Shown here: positions 9,056-17,996 of the stretch, in pieces
Layout of the letters: every line of letters starts with the position of its first letter
How positions within the stretch are numbered: position 1 is the first letter of the stretch
DNA from: an uncultured Muribaculaceae bacterium
GTDB lineage: Bacteria > Bacteroidota > Bacteroidia > Bacteroidales > Muribaculaceae
Assembly: GCA_947174635.1 (NCBI GenBank)
Contig: CAMWJS010000013.1
Location: 1-60,055, forward strand
DNA: 60,055 nucleotides
Direction of reading: 5' to 3'
The notes under the pieces: model-generated
Databases searched by the model: none
What the model was told of the DNA's origin: nothing
What the model saw: only the letters and a program-made list of their open reading frames with translations
Position numbers and translations under genes: made by a program

Positions 9056-10771
9056 ATGAAAATCAACCATATATCACGCATAGGCATCGCAGCCCTTCTG
9101 GGCGTGGCAGCCGTAGCATGCGACAAAGACGGAGACGTGCTGACCATTGTGGCCGACGACGATGTGACCGTCGGCACGTCGGCAGAGGATATAGTGCTCG
9201 ACTACAACAATCTCAGCGCGCTCGCCCTGACCCTCAACTGGGATGAGAACGGCAACCTGACGCTCAGCAATCCGGCAGTAGCGCTGCCCGGCGGAGTACT
9301 GACAAACAGCGTGGAGATGTCGCTGACAGATGATTTCAGCAACGCGGTGGCCACGGCAGTGGAGGATGGCAAGTATTCATGCCAGTTTACCGTTGCTCAG
9401 CTCAACTCAATCATGAGCCGTCTGGGAGTAGAAGGTGGCGAGCGAGCCGAAGTGTTCGTCAGAATCAAAACGACCACAGGCAAGAACATCGCGCCGAGCT
9501 ACAGCAACACTCTCAGCCTGCATATCACCCCCTACAAGATAGACATGAGCATTGCCTACGTTCTTGACAAGAACCAGGAGATGACGAGCAAGACACTGCT
9601 CTCGCCCACAGAGAACGGTATCTACGAAGGATTTGCCGGAGTGAACGGCTGGGAGAACTGGTACATGAAGGATGCGCTTGGAGTAATCTGGGGCAACTCG
9701 GCCACAGCGGGCACATTCGCAGTATCATCGCTTGCAATCGACGACAAGATATATAATTTCTGGTATCCGGGTACAGCAGGATGCTATTACACGATAGTCA
9801 ACACCGTTGAAATGTGGTGGAGCGCGCTGCTTATACCTCAGCTTACCGTAGCCGGAGACATCAACGGCGAGATGGAGTTCGACCGCAAGGCAAACGAGTG
9901 GAAAATGACCGTTGACGCCCAGGCCGGAACCAAGAACATCACCATCTCGGGCACGGGCACGCTCTATGACATGTCGACCGGCGACAAAGACTCGTCAATC
10001 AACAAGCCGGTGGCACTCAGCGGCACGGCAGACAATCTGGGCTACACGGAGAGCGCATCGACCGTGGCTGTCAATGTGGCTACATCGGGCGTTCAGGTAA
10101 TGAAGCTGACGATGGTAAATCCGCTCCAGTGGGCAGTGGTATTCGAGGCAGAATCAGAGGAGCCCGTGGAGCCGGCCAAACCGCTGCTCTACATATCGGG
10201 ACATGACGACGCAGTCTCCGGCAGCTGGCACTTCAACAATTACCTGAGACTCTACAACGAAGAGGAGAAATCGTATGCCGGCGGAGTCTATTTCGACTCC
10301 AAGTGGGGCTACAAGCTCTACAAGGAAGCTGAGAACTGGGACGACGCCTGGGGATTTGGCGGCGAAGGGGATGCCTTTGGCGGCAATCTGAAATTTGAGG
10401 CCAAGACCAATATCCCGGCACCGGAAGCGGGTCTGTACATCCTCAACACGAGTATCAACGACCTCAAATACGAGGTGACAGCGGTATCGACCGTTCACTA
10501 TTCGGGACTCAACGATGACTGGGGCAAATACCCGATGACGGCAAGCGAGACGCCGGGTGTGTATACCGCAGTCGTTGAGAAGTCGGCTCCCACACCCTGG
10601 GGGGTCAAAATCCTCATCAACGAGAGCTGGGATGTATGTTTCGGCGGCGGTAGCGGAGTGCTTCTCTACGGCAAGGACGGTTTCGACAGCGACAACGAGC
10701 TCGCCAACGGGTCATACCTGCTGACAGTGGACCTCCTGAACAGCACGTACTCCTACTCGGAAGTGCAGTAG
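9056..10771 (+). CDS. SusE/SusF-type surface glycan-binding lipoprotein
   Basis: This 571-residue predicted surface lipoprotein has lipobox AVAC with Cys22. The first half has the SusE N-terminal immunoglobulin-like pattern (DDDVTVGTSAEDIVLDY, then SALALTLNWDENGNLTLSN). The second half contains repeated aromatic-rich modules (for example WGYKLYKEAENWDDAWGFGG and WGVKILINESWDVCFGGG) that resemble the sugar-binding modules of SusE/SusF. Such proteins sit directly after susD and capture polysaccharide at the cell surface. No enzymatic motif is seen. Sequence identity between loci is low in this family, so ligand specificity cannot be read from sequence. Confidence 0.85.
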   Translation: MKINHISRIGIAALLGVAAVACDKDGDVLTIVADDDVTVGTSAEDIVLDYNNLSALALTLNWDENGNLTLSNPAVALPGGVLTNSVEMSLTDDFSNAVATAVEDGKYSCQFTVAQLNSIMSRLGVEGGERAEVFVRIKTTTGKNIAPSYSNTLSLHITPYKIDMSIAYVLDKNQEMTSKTLLSPTENGIYEGFAGVNGWENWYMKDALGVIWGNSATAGTFAVSSLAIDDKIYNFWYPGTAGCYYTIVNTVEMWWSALLIPQLTVAGDINGEMEFDRKANEWKMTVDAQAGTKNITISGTGTLYDMSTGDKDSSINKPVALSGTADNLGYTESASTVAVNVATSGVQVMKLTMVNPLQWAVVFEAESEEPVEPAKPLLYISGHDDAVSGSWHFNNYLRLYNEEEKSYAGGVYFDSKWGYKLYKEAENWDDAWGFGGEGDAFGGNLKFEAKTNIPAPEAGLYILNTSINDLKYEVTAVSTVHYSGLNDDWGKYPMTASETPGVYTAVVEKSAPTPWGVKILINESWDVCFGGGSGVLLYGKDGFDSDNELANGSYLLTVDLLNSTYSYSEVQ

Positions 10772-10824
10772 CGGGAAGCACGATGACACCACTCCGAGGC
10801 TCATCAGCAGATACCCTGACGAGT

Positions 10825-10994
10825 GGGTGTCGCAGAACTATAAATTGTCGTAAAAAACCGCAATAAATTGTAGGGACGCGATATATCACGTTCGCATTAA
10901 AACACAGGCATACAGTGCGTTACGCCATGCGGATGCGTACGCGATATATCGCGTCACTACAAATTTGTCAGTTTTTATCAGTTCTGCAACACCC
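10825..10994. repeat. Nested palindromic repeat element, copy 1
   Basis: The ends are GGGTGTCGCAGAACT (10825-10839) and AGTTCTGCAACACCC (10980-10994), inverted with one mismatch. Inside lies a second inverted pair, with AAATTGTAGGGACGCGATA starting at 10865 and its near-complement at 10943-10966. The rest of the gene-free stretch 10772-11305 holds a perfect palindrome with arms GGCTGCACC and GGTGCAGCC at 11076-11095, and an A+T-rich leader before the GH53 gene in which I see no clear promoter. Confidence 0.75.
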
Positions 10995-11305
10995 GCTTAA
11001 ATCACAATCAGCATGTTTACGACGTGAAGGGTATGCAAGGTGCATGGGGAGGTGTTACCAAATCGAGCTACAGGCGGCTGCACCGGGGTGCAGCCCTACA
11101 AGATGATGGCGCATTTTCCACGAATGCAATGCGGACATTTTTTCCGAATGCAATGACAGTGCATAACGCCTAATAAAAAATCATAAAAGCCGCAGAAATA
11201 TCATATTGCGATACAATATGCAAAGACTTCCGAGCGTTAGTTTTTAACACAGTTAACAATCTTTATTTAAAACAGATAACAATCTAAATTCCATACTGAA
11301 AGATA

Positions 11306-12358
11306 ATGAAAACTATAACGAAAATATTGGCATCGATAGGACTGGCCGCCGCAGTGGCCGTTCCGTCGGGATGCAGTGAGGACAGCCCGGTGAGCAATCC
11401 GGCGCCAGACAATAAGCCCATCGAGATTGAACGCGGTACATTCGCCAAAGGCGCCGACGTGAGCTGGCTGAGCCAACTGGAGGCAGAGGGAGAGAAATTC
11501 TATTCGCCCGACGGCTCACAGACCGAGTGCATGGAGCTGCTCAAAGAATATTGCGGAGTCAACGCCATAAGACTGCGCGTATGGGTCAATCCGTCGCAGG
11601 GCTGGAACAATATCGATGATGTGCTTGCAAAGGCACGCCGTGCCAACTCTCTGGGTCTGCGCCTGATGATTGACTTCCATTTCTCCGACACCTGGGCTGA
11701 TCCGGGCAACCAGAAAACACCCGCCGCATGGGCAGACCTCGACATGGCAGGCCTTAAACAGGCAATGACGTCGCATGTCAACAAAATGCTCACGAGCCTT
11801 GCAGGCTACGGCATCGAACCGGAATGGGTGCAGATCGGCAACGAGACATCCTCGGGCATGCTCTACCCTCTCGGCTCCATCGACAACCCTCAAAACTTCA
11901 CTGAGCTTGTCAGCACGGGCTATGATGCGGTAAAGGCAGTGTTCCCCAACGCATCGGTCATCGTACATCTCGACAAAGGTAACGACAAGTGGCGCTACGA
12001 CCGTATATTCGGTGCGCTTAAGGCCAATAACGGGAAATATGACATGATAGGAATGTCGGTATATCCCGAGCCTGACAGCTGGGAAAGCACCGTCAACGAC
12101 CTTATCACCAACATAGGCCATGTTACATCGACCTACGGCAAGCCGGTGATGATATGCGAAATCGGCATGGACTACCGCGAGGGAGCAGTGTGCAAGAAAG
12201 TGATATCAGAAATCATGAGCCGCACGGCAGCACTTGACGTGAAGGGTATATTCTATTGGGAACCTGAAGCCCCCGCAGGATATAATGGCGGATATAACAA
12301 AGGGTGTTTCGACAACGGCATGCCGACAGAGGCACTTGATCCATTCAAAACAAAATAA
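11306..12358 (+). CDS. GH53 endo-beta-1,4-galactanase lipoprotein, copy 1
   Basis: This 350-residue lipoprotein (PSGC, Cys23) would cut beta-1,4-galactan side chains of pectin. It starts the fold with FAKGADVSWLSQLEAEG and RLRVWVNPSQGWNN, as GH53 enzymes do. The acid/base Glu180 lies in WVQIGNETSSGML and the nucleophile Glu285 in MICEIGM. Both sit at the ends of the strands expected in this clan GH-A barrel. The lipid anchor suggests the cell surface or periplasm. It is followed 14 bases later by a second GH53 gene with very similar segments (IDFHFSDTWADPG in both), so the pair probably arose by duplication. Confidence 0.94.
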   Translation: MKTITKILASIGLAAAVAVPSGCSEDSPVSNPAPDNKPIEIERGTFAKGADVSWLSQLEAEGEKFYSPDGSQTECMELLKEYCGVNAIRLRVWVNPSQGWNNIDDVLAKARRANSLGLRLMIDFHFSDTWADPGNQKTPAAWADLDMAGLKQAMTSHVNKMLTSLAGYGIEPEWVQIGNETSSGMLYPLGSIDNPQNFTELVSTGYDAVKAVFPNASVIVHLDKGNDKWRYDRIFGALKANNGKYDMIGMSVYPEPDSWESTVNDLITNIGHVTSTYGKPVMICEIGMDYREGAVCKKVISEIMSRTAALDVKGIFYWEPEAPAGYNGGYNKGCFDNGMPTEALDPFKTK

Positions 12359-12372
12359 CAGACAACAGCACC

Positions 12373-13449
12373 ATGAAATACTGTTCATTATTCATATCGG
12401 CACTTGTAGCGGCAACGACATTGCTATCGTGCTCAGGCAAACAGAACAAAGAGAATGCAGATGACGCCAAGGCAGAGAAGCCGGCCAAGGAGACAGGCTT
12501 TGCCCTTGGCGCCGACGTCAGCTGGGTAACGCAGATGGAGGCGGAGGGGCGCAAATTCTATACGCCCGGCGAAGAGCGCCAAGAGATGGAATGCATGCAA
12601 CTGCTCCGCGACTGCTGCGGCGTGAACTCGATACGTCTGCGCGTATGGGTCAATCCAGAGGATGGATGGAACAACATAGACGATGTGGTGGCAAAGGCAT
12701 GCCGCGCCGACAGTCTCGGACTGCGCACTATGATTGATTTCCATTTCTCAGACACGTGGGCCGACCCGGGTCATCAGGTGATGCCCGAGGCATGGAAAGA
12801 GCTGTCGTTTGAAGATCTGAAGAAGGCCGTAGGCAACCATGTCACCGAGACACTGACAGCGCTCAAAGAGGCCGGAGTCAGTCCGGAATGGGTGCAGGTG
12901 GGCAACGAGACAACACCCGGCATGATGCTGCCCGCCGGCTCAACAGACAATCCGGAACAACTCACGGCGCTCAACAATGCGGGCTATGACGCTGTGAAGG
13001 GAGTATTTCCCGAAGCAAAAGTCATAGTGCATCTCGACGGAGGCAATGACCGTGAACGTTACGACCGCATGTTTGACATACTGGAGGCCAACGGAGGTAA
13101 ATATGACATGATCGGAATGTCGCTCTACCCTTACTGGGCCGAACAGGCCGGCGAGACCGGCGGCTGGGAAAAGGTTGTGGCCGACTGCATAGCCAACATC
13201 GAGCATTGCAAGGAGAAATACGGCAAGCCTGTGATGATATGCGAGATAGGCGCGCCGTGGGATCAGCCGGAACACACCAAAGCCCTCATAGAAAAAGCGT
13301 TGACCGCCGATGTAGAGGGTGTGTTTTACTGGGAGCCGGAAGCACCGGGCGGTTATAACGGCGGCTACCAGCTCGGATGTTTCGACAATGACTCGCCGAC
13401 TATCGCCCTTGATGCGTTTGTGGAATACAAGAAATTGAACAACGAATGA
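12373..13449 (+). CDS. GH53 endo-beta-1,4-galactanase lipoprotein, copy 2
   Basis: This 358-residue lipoprotein (LLSC, Cys20) has a charged linker (about 22-40) and then the GH53 barrel. Visible motifs are LGADVSWVTQMEAEG, RLRVWVNPEDGWNN and IDFHFSDTWADPG. The acid/base is Glu179 (WVQVGNETTPGMM) and the nucleophile Glu291 (MICEIGAPW). It differs from copy 1 in the loop after the nucleophile and in the linker, so the two may differ in location or product length (inference). Its stop overlaps the start of the GH2 gene in an ATGA, which implies coupled translation. Confidence 0.94.
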   Translation: MKYCSLFISALVAATTLLSCSGKQNKENADDAKAEKPAKETGFALGADVSWVTQMEAEGRKFYTPGEERQEMECMQLLRDCCGVNSIRLRVWVNPEDGWNNIDDVVAKACRADSLGLRTMIDFHFSDTWADPGHQVMPEAWKELSFEDLKKAVGNHVTETLTALKEAGVSPEWVQVGNETTPGMMLPAGSTDNPEQLTALNNAGYDAVKGVFPEAKVIVHLDGGNDRERYDRMFDILEANGGKYDMIGMSLYPYWAEQAGETGGWEKVVADCIANIEHCKEKYGKPVMICEIGAPWDQPEHTKALIEKALTADVEGVFYWEPEAPGGYNGGYQLGCFDNDSPTIALDAFVEYKKLNNE

Positions 13450-15881
13450 AAACAACAACTATAATAACTGCAATGGCTCTTTCGGGAGCCATTGTTTTCA
13501 CTGCCAACGGAGAAAGAAGGGTCACTACCCTCAACGACGGCTGGGAATTCACAAAGGGAGCCGCAGCCGGAGCACAGGAGTGGCAGCATGTGAGAGTGCC
13601 CCACGACTGGGCCATCTACGGGCCGTTTGACAGAAACAACGACCTTCAGACAGTGGCCGTGGAGCAGAACGGAGAAACAGAGGAAACCGTAAAAACAGGC
13701 CGCACCGGCGGATTGCCATTCATCGGAAAGGGAAGCTACCGCACGACCTTCGAGGTGGCAGACACGGCAGGCCGCAATGTAACATTAGTGTTTGACGGGG
13801 CGATGAGCAACGCGCATGTCAAGGTCAACGGCCGGGAGGTTGCATACTGGCCTTACGGTTACAACTCGTTTTACGCCGATGTAACCGAGACCGTAGTGCC
13901 CGGAAGCAACGATATGGTAGTCGAGCTTGAAAATTTTGAAAGAGCGTCACGATGGTATCCCGGCGCGGGACTATACCGCAACGTGCATGTTGTAAACACC
14001 GACCGCGTGCATATACCGGTGTGGGGCACATACGTCACCACTCCGACAGTGACGAGAGAGAGGGCTTCGGTGAAACTGGAGATGGAGATTGCCGGCGCAC
14101 ACAAGGGGGAGACTGTAGATGTCGTCACCGATATCATCGCTCCGGACGGGAGCATAGCGGCAAGCAACAGCGCGCCGTATATATCGCACGGACAGAAATT
14201 CACACAGAATTTTCTGCTTGCAGAGCCGCAGCTGTGGAGCCCCGACTCCCCTGCCCTTTACACCGCCCGCACCATTCTGAAGGTCGACGACAAAGAGGTC
14301 GACAGTTACGAGACCAAGTTCGGAGTGAGGAGTCTGGAGTATATACCGGAACTCGGATTCCGCCTCAACGGCGAGCCAACGAAATTCAAGGGGGTGTGCA
14401 ATCACCATGACCTCGGACCGCTCGGCGCCGCAGTCAACCGCTCGGCTCTCCGCCATCAGGTAGCGCTGCTAAAGGATATGGGCGCCAACGCCATACGCAC
14501 GGCTCACAATATGCCTGCGCCGGAGCTGGTGGAGATATGTGACGAGCTGGGCATGATGCTTATGGTGGAGCCGTTTGATGACTGGAGTTTCCGTCCGAAA
14601 TCGCCCAACGGCTACGGCCGCTTCTTCGCAGACTGGGCTGAAAAAGATGTCACAAACATGGTGAAACGCTACCGTAACTCGCCGTCAGTGGTGATGTGGT
14701 CGATCGGCAACGAAGTGCCAAGCCAATGGGGCCCCGACGGAGTGTCGGAGCTTACGATGCTCCAGGATCTGGTGAAGTCGCTTGACGCGACGCGTCCGGT
14801 GACATGCGGCATGGATCAGATAGGCGCCGTGCTCGACAACGGCTTTGCGGCGTCGCTCGACATTCCCGGCTTCAATTACAAACCGCAGTATTACGAGAAA
14901 GCCTACGGCATGTTGCCTCAGAAGATGATACTTGGCTCGGAGACGGCATCGACGGTATCGTCGCGCGGAGTCTATCACTTCCCGGTATCGTTTGAGGTGG
15001 AGCACAATCAGGTTATGCACCCCGACAACCAGTCGTCGAGCTATGACAATGAGGCATGCTTCTGGTCGAACACGCCCGATATCGATTTCTACATGGATGA
15101 GCAGCCGTGGGTGCTCGGCCAGTTCGTATGGACCGGTTTCGACTATCTCGGCGAACCGTCGCCCTACGATACCGACGCGTGGCCCAGCCACAGTTCCGTA
15201 TTCGGAATCATAGACCTGGCATCACTTCCGAAGGACAGATATTATCTGTATCGCTCGCAATGGAACGGCAGGGACACTACGCTGCATGTGCTTCCGCACT
15301 GGAACTGGAAAGGCCGCGAAGGGGAAGTGACTCCGGTGTTTGTCTACACGTCGTTCCCCAAAGCTGAGCTTTTCATCAACGGCAAGAGCCAGGGCATGCG
15401 CGAGAAGAATGACTCGACATTGCAGACACGCTACCGCCTGATGTGGAACGAGACTCGCTATGAACCGGGCGAGCTGAAAGTGGTGGCCTACGACGAGAAG
15501 GGCAACCGCGCCGCAGAGAAGACAATCAGAACGGCCGGCAAGCCGCATCACCTTGTCGTAACAGCCAACACCGACACGCTTGAGGCCAATGGAGATGACC
15601 TGGTTTACTTCACCGTGCAGGTGGCAGACAAGGATGGCAACATAGTGCCCGATGACAGCCGCCGAGTGAAATTCAATGTGACCGGAGCGGGAACGTTTGA
15701 GGCAACGGCCAACGGAGACCCGACATCGCTCTTGCCTTTCCAGAACCCGGAGATGGATCTGTTCAGCGGAGCGGCAACAGCCATAGCAAGAAGCGGCAAA
15801 GAGGCCGGCGAACTGAAATTCACAGCCACGGCAAAGGGCGTCAAACCGGCGACTTATACTGTCAAAGTAGTCAAGAGCTGA
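13446..15881 (+). CDS. GH2 beta-galactosidase
   Basis: This 811-residue glycoside hydrolase family 2 enzyme has a signal peptide of about 22 residues and no lipobox, so it is probably periplasmic. The domains run as sugar-binding jelly roll (about 40-180), immunoglobulin-like (about 185-290), TIM barrel (about 295-590) and C-terminal beta domains ending in a Big-type domain. The acid/base is Glu423 in MWSIGNEVPSQWG and the nucleophile Glu499 in ILGSETASTVSSRG. These are the signatures of the Bacteroides-type GH2 beta-galactosidases that release galactose from oligosaccharides. It is translationally coupled to the GH53 gene. Galactan oligomers are the expected substrate from context, but GH2 members can have other specificities. 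Confidence 0.93.
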   Translation: MKTTTIITAMALSGAIVFTANGERRVTTLNDGWEFTKGAAAGAQEWQHVRVPHDWAIYGPFDRNNDLQTVAVEQNGETEETVKTGRTGGLPFIGKGSYRTTFEVADTAGRNVTLVFDGAMSNAHVKVNGREVAYWPYGYNSFYADVTETVVPGSNDMVVELENFERASRWYPGAGLYRNVHVVNTDRVHIPVWGTYVTTPTVTRERASVKLEMEIAGAHKGETVDVVTDIIAPDGSIAASNSAPYISHGQKFTQNFLLAEPQLWSPDSPALYTARTILKVDDKEVDSYETKFGVRSLEYIPELGFRLNGEPTKFKGVCNHHDLGPLGAAVNRSALRHQVALLKDMGANAIRTAHNMPAPELVEICDELGMMLMVEPFDDWSFRPKSPNGYGRFFADWAEKDVTNMVKRYRNSPSVVMWSIGNEVPSQWGPDGVSELTMLQDLVKSLDATRPVTCGMDQIGAVLDNGFAASLDIPGFNYKPQYYEKAYGMLPQKMILGSETASTVSSRGVYHFPVSFEVEHNQVMHPDNQSSSYDNEACFWSNTPDIDFYMDEQPWVLGQFVWTGFDYLGEPSPYDTDAWPSHSSVFGIIDLASLPKDRYYLYRSQWNGRDTTLHVLPHWNWKGREGEVTPVFVYTSFPKAELFINGKSQGMREKNDSTLQTRYRLMWNETRYEPGELKVVAYDEKGNRAAEKTIRTAGKPHHLVVTANTDTLEANGDDLVYFTVQVADKDGNIVPDDSRRVKFNVTGAGTFEATANGDPTSLLPFQNPEMDLFSGAATAIARSGKEAGELKFTATAKGVKPATYTVKVVKS

Positions 15882-15913
15882 GGTTTACAATAGTATTTCT
15901 ATAATTACGAAAG

Positions 15914-15948
15914 GCGGGGACGCGATTGCGCCCCCGCTGATTTTTGTT
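15914..15948 (+). terminator. Terminator of the galactan operon
   Basis: GCGGGGACGC (15914-15923) pairs with GCGCCCCCGC (15928-15937) with one mismatch around a GATT loop, followed by TGATTTTTGTT. It lies 32 bases after the GH2 stop. Confidence 0.8.
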
Positions 15949-16043
15949 ATAACATACGAACCGGCCTGACAATGTCGCCTCTCCGAGGCTAACCCACTGA
16001 TACTTAGCTCGCCCCAGGCTGCGCCTGGGGTTTCGTCACAATT

Positions 16044-16198
16044 GAGGGTGTTGCAGGACTAAACTTTCCGCGGTTGAAAACCGCGGCTACTAAGCGCAGC
16101 ATCCTGACAATCAGTAGCGTAGTAGCCGCGGTTTCTTTGCAGGGCAAAGCGCCCAAGGCGATAATTAACCACGGAAAGTTTAGTTCTGCAACACCCTC
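16044..16198. repeat. Nested palindromic repeat element, copy 2
   Basis: The 27-base ends at 16044-16070 and 16172-16198 are inverted with a single mismatch; they begin GAGGGTGTTGCAG and end CTGCAACACCCTC. Inside, AACCGCGGCTACTA (from about 16079) pairs with TAGTAGCCGCGGTT further right. Just outside, 16014-16032 holds the palindrome CCCCAGGCTGCGCCTGGGG. Together these fill the gene-free stretch 15949-16311 between two convergent genes. Confidence 0.8.
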
Positions 16199-16311
16199 GG
16201 CACGTCAGGCTTTGCAACATCTACTATTTTGCCGGTTATGGTGGATGTTAGCTATGTTATAGATGTTTTCTATGTGAGCTATGTTATTTATGTTGTAGAT
16301 GTTATTTTTTG

Positions 16312-17817
16312 TCAGTCGAGGGTGCGGTTTGGAGCATCGAGGTTGATCCAGCGGGTGTAGGTGGTCCAATAGGAGTGAGTGCCGTAGGTAATCTCGAAGG
16401 CTTTGTTTTTGCCGTGACGATAATCGTAGTGGATTTCGTTGACACATTTCATCTTGTAGCTGCCAGTCGGGTGACTTACCGCCCAAAGCCATGTGTTGTG
16501 CACGTCGATGGTGTTGGTCGCGACATCGGGGGCGTTGTTGAATTTGGTAATATCGCCCCAGAAGTTGGTCTTGGGTTCGGGCGCGGCTGTCTTGTAGATC
16601 CAACGAGCGTTGACGTGGCTGTCGTCGGACTTGCACTGGTTGGTTATCGAGACATCGGGGATTTTCACCGTATAGCTCTCGGAATATGTGATGCCGCCTG
16701 AGATTGTAGCGTTGGGACCGCTGGGATTGAGACCTACGTTTCCGCCTATGTTGAAGCTCATGCCGACAGACTCCTGACGGGCATTTTCGGTGGTGGCAGG
16801 CGAAGTGGTCTGAATGACAGTGGATGAAGGCGTGGTGTTATTGCCGTCAAAAATCTGATGGTCGCATGTGATATTGCCGAGGTAGAAACCGTAGTAGTAT
16901 TCACCATCCTTCCAATTGCCGAGGTTCATGGCGCTGTTTGAGCCTATTATCTCCTGGTGGACAGCGTAATAGTCAATATCCTGCGCAAATGAATACAGAC
17001 TTGTGATGAGGTAAATAATTGTGTAGGAACCGGAGCGGCCTTCCACTTTGGGATGATTGGCGGTGGGATATATATCCACAGTGACCCTTTGCGCCGTTGC
17101 AATCTCGGGTACGGATGAGCGCGAAGCTGCATGCGGCACGGAGTTTTCGTTGATCCACACGGCAATTTTGTCGGCACGCAGACCGTACTCGTAGGGGGTG
17201 AGCCGCTCGAGGATATTGTCGGTCACAGTCGTAGCCGAGAGAATCGGGTCGTCGTCGACGTCGCTGCAGTCGTCGCAATCATATTCGTATTCGCAACTGA
17301 AGGGGTCGTGTATATCCTGAATAAAGTATTCGTCGTTGTGGTTGTTGAAAGCATAAACGTCGCAGAAGTGGTCGTTGGCAAGATTGTCTTCGTCGTCGAT
17401 GGCAAACGCCGGCTTCTCGCCAAGACTCATTGAGAAGCCGAATGCTACGCTTGGGTCAGGCTCACTGAGCACTACGGTGCCACCCCTGTCGAACAATCGC
17501 TTTATATCCTCTTTCTGAGATTGAGAGAGCGATGGAATGAGACTTGCATCAATAATAACAGAACGAGTGTCGGGAGTAATTTCGCTGTCGCGCGACTGCA
17601 GACGGTTGATAAGAGCTGTGGTCACGGGGTCAAATTCAGAGCCGATAACTGCAGTCGGCACGTTCACAGACTCGACCATAAGGTCTTCGGTAGGCTGAGG
17701 TTCGATGATGTCTTCGATTTCCTCTTCGTCATTGATTAACTGCTCATCGTCGTCATTACACGATGTAAAAGAAAATGTAAAAATCAAGGCTGTCAATAAG
17801 AAAATTAATTTTTTCAT
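16312..17817 (-). CDS. Lipoprotein with a possible leukocidin/hemolysin-like beta-pore region
   Basis: This 501-residue protein starts at MKKLIFLL and has lipobox FTSC (Cys20). A start three codons upstream is possible. An acidic linker follows (about 22-45), then a domain of unknown type (about 50-230). The second half has a glycine/serine-rich stretch, SVGMSFNIGGNVGLNPSG then ATISGGITYSESYTVKIPD, followed by ARWIYK. That order recalls the stem and rim of secreted beta-barrel toxins of the leukocidin family, which have GGN, alternating serines, then W-rich rim sequence. It is transcribed alone from a consensus promoter and converges on the galactan operon. The fold suggestion is mine by eye and is not certain. 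Confidence 0.6.
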   Translation of the reverse strand: MKKLIFLLTALIFTFSFTSCNDDDEQLINDEEEIEDIIEPQPTEDLMVESVNVPTAVIGSEFDPVTTALINRLQSRDSEITPDTRSVIIDASLIPSLSQSQKEDIKRLFDRGGTVVLSEPDPSVAFGFSMSLGEKPAFAIDDEDNLANDHFCDVYAFNNHNDEYFIQDIHDPFSCEYEYDCDDCSDVDDDPILSATTVTDNILERLTPYEYGLRADKIAVWINENSVPHAASRSSVPEIATAQRVTVDIYPTANHPKVEGRSGSYTIIYLITSLYSFAQDIDYYAVHQEIIGSNSAMNLGNWKDGEYYYGFYLGNITCDHQIFDGNNTTPSSTVIQTTSPATTENARQESVGMSFNIGGNVGLNPSGPNATISGGITYSESYTVKIPDVSITNQCKSDDSHVNARWIYKTAAPEPKTNFWGDITKFNNAPDVATNTIDVHNTWLWAVSHPTGSYKMKCVNEIHYDYRHGKNKAFEITYGTHSYWTTYTRWINLDAPNRTLD

Positions 17818-17879
17818 AATTCCCATTGTTTTGATTGATTAATAAAATACATGCTTTCCTCGCGGAAATCATTTTGCCG

Positions 17880-17910
17880 CAAATATAATTAATGCAATTA
17901 CATATTGCAA
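17880..17910 (-). promoter_or_regulatory. Promoter of the toxin-like lipoprotein gene
   Basis: On the minus strand TTGC (17910-17907), 19 bases, then TATATTTG (17887-17880) gives a near-perfect Bacteroidetes promoter 63 bases before the start. It shows that this gene is not simply the tail of the thiamine operon. Confidence 0.7.
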
Positions 17911-17996
17911 CTAAAACTGCCTGATTTTAGCATTTTTTATACTTTAACCCCACACAACCGTAGCTGTAATGAATCAGCAACAATGCACGTATGCTA

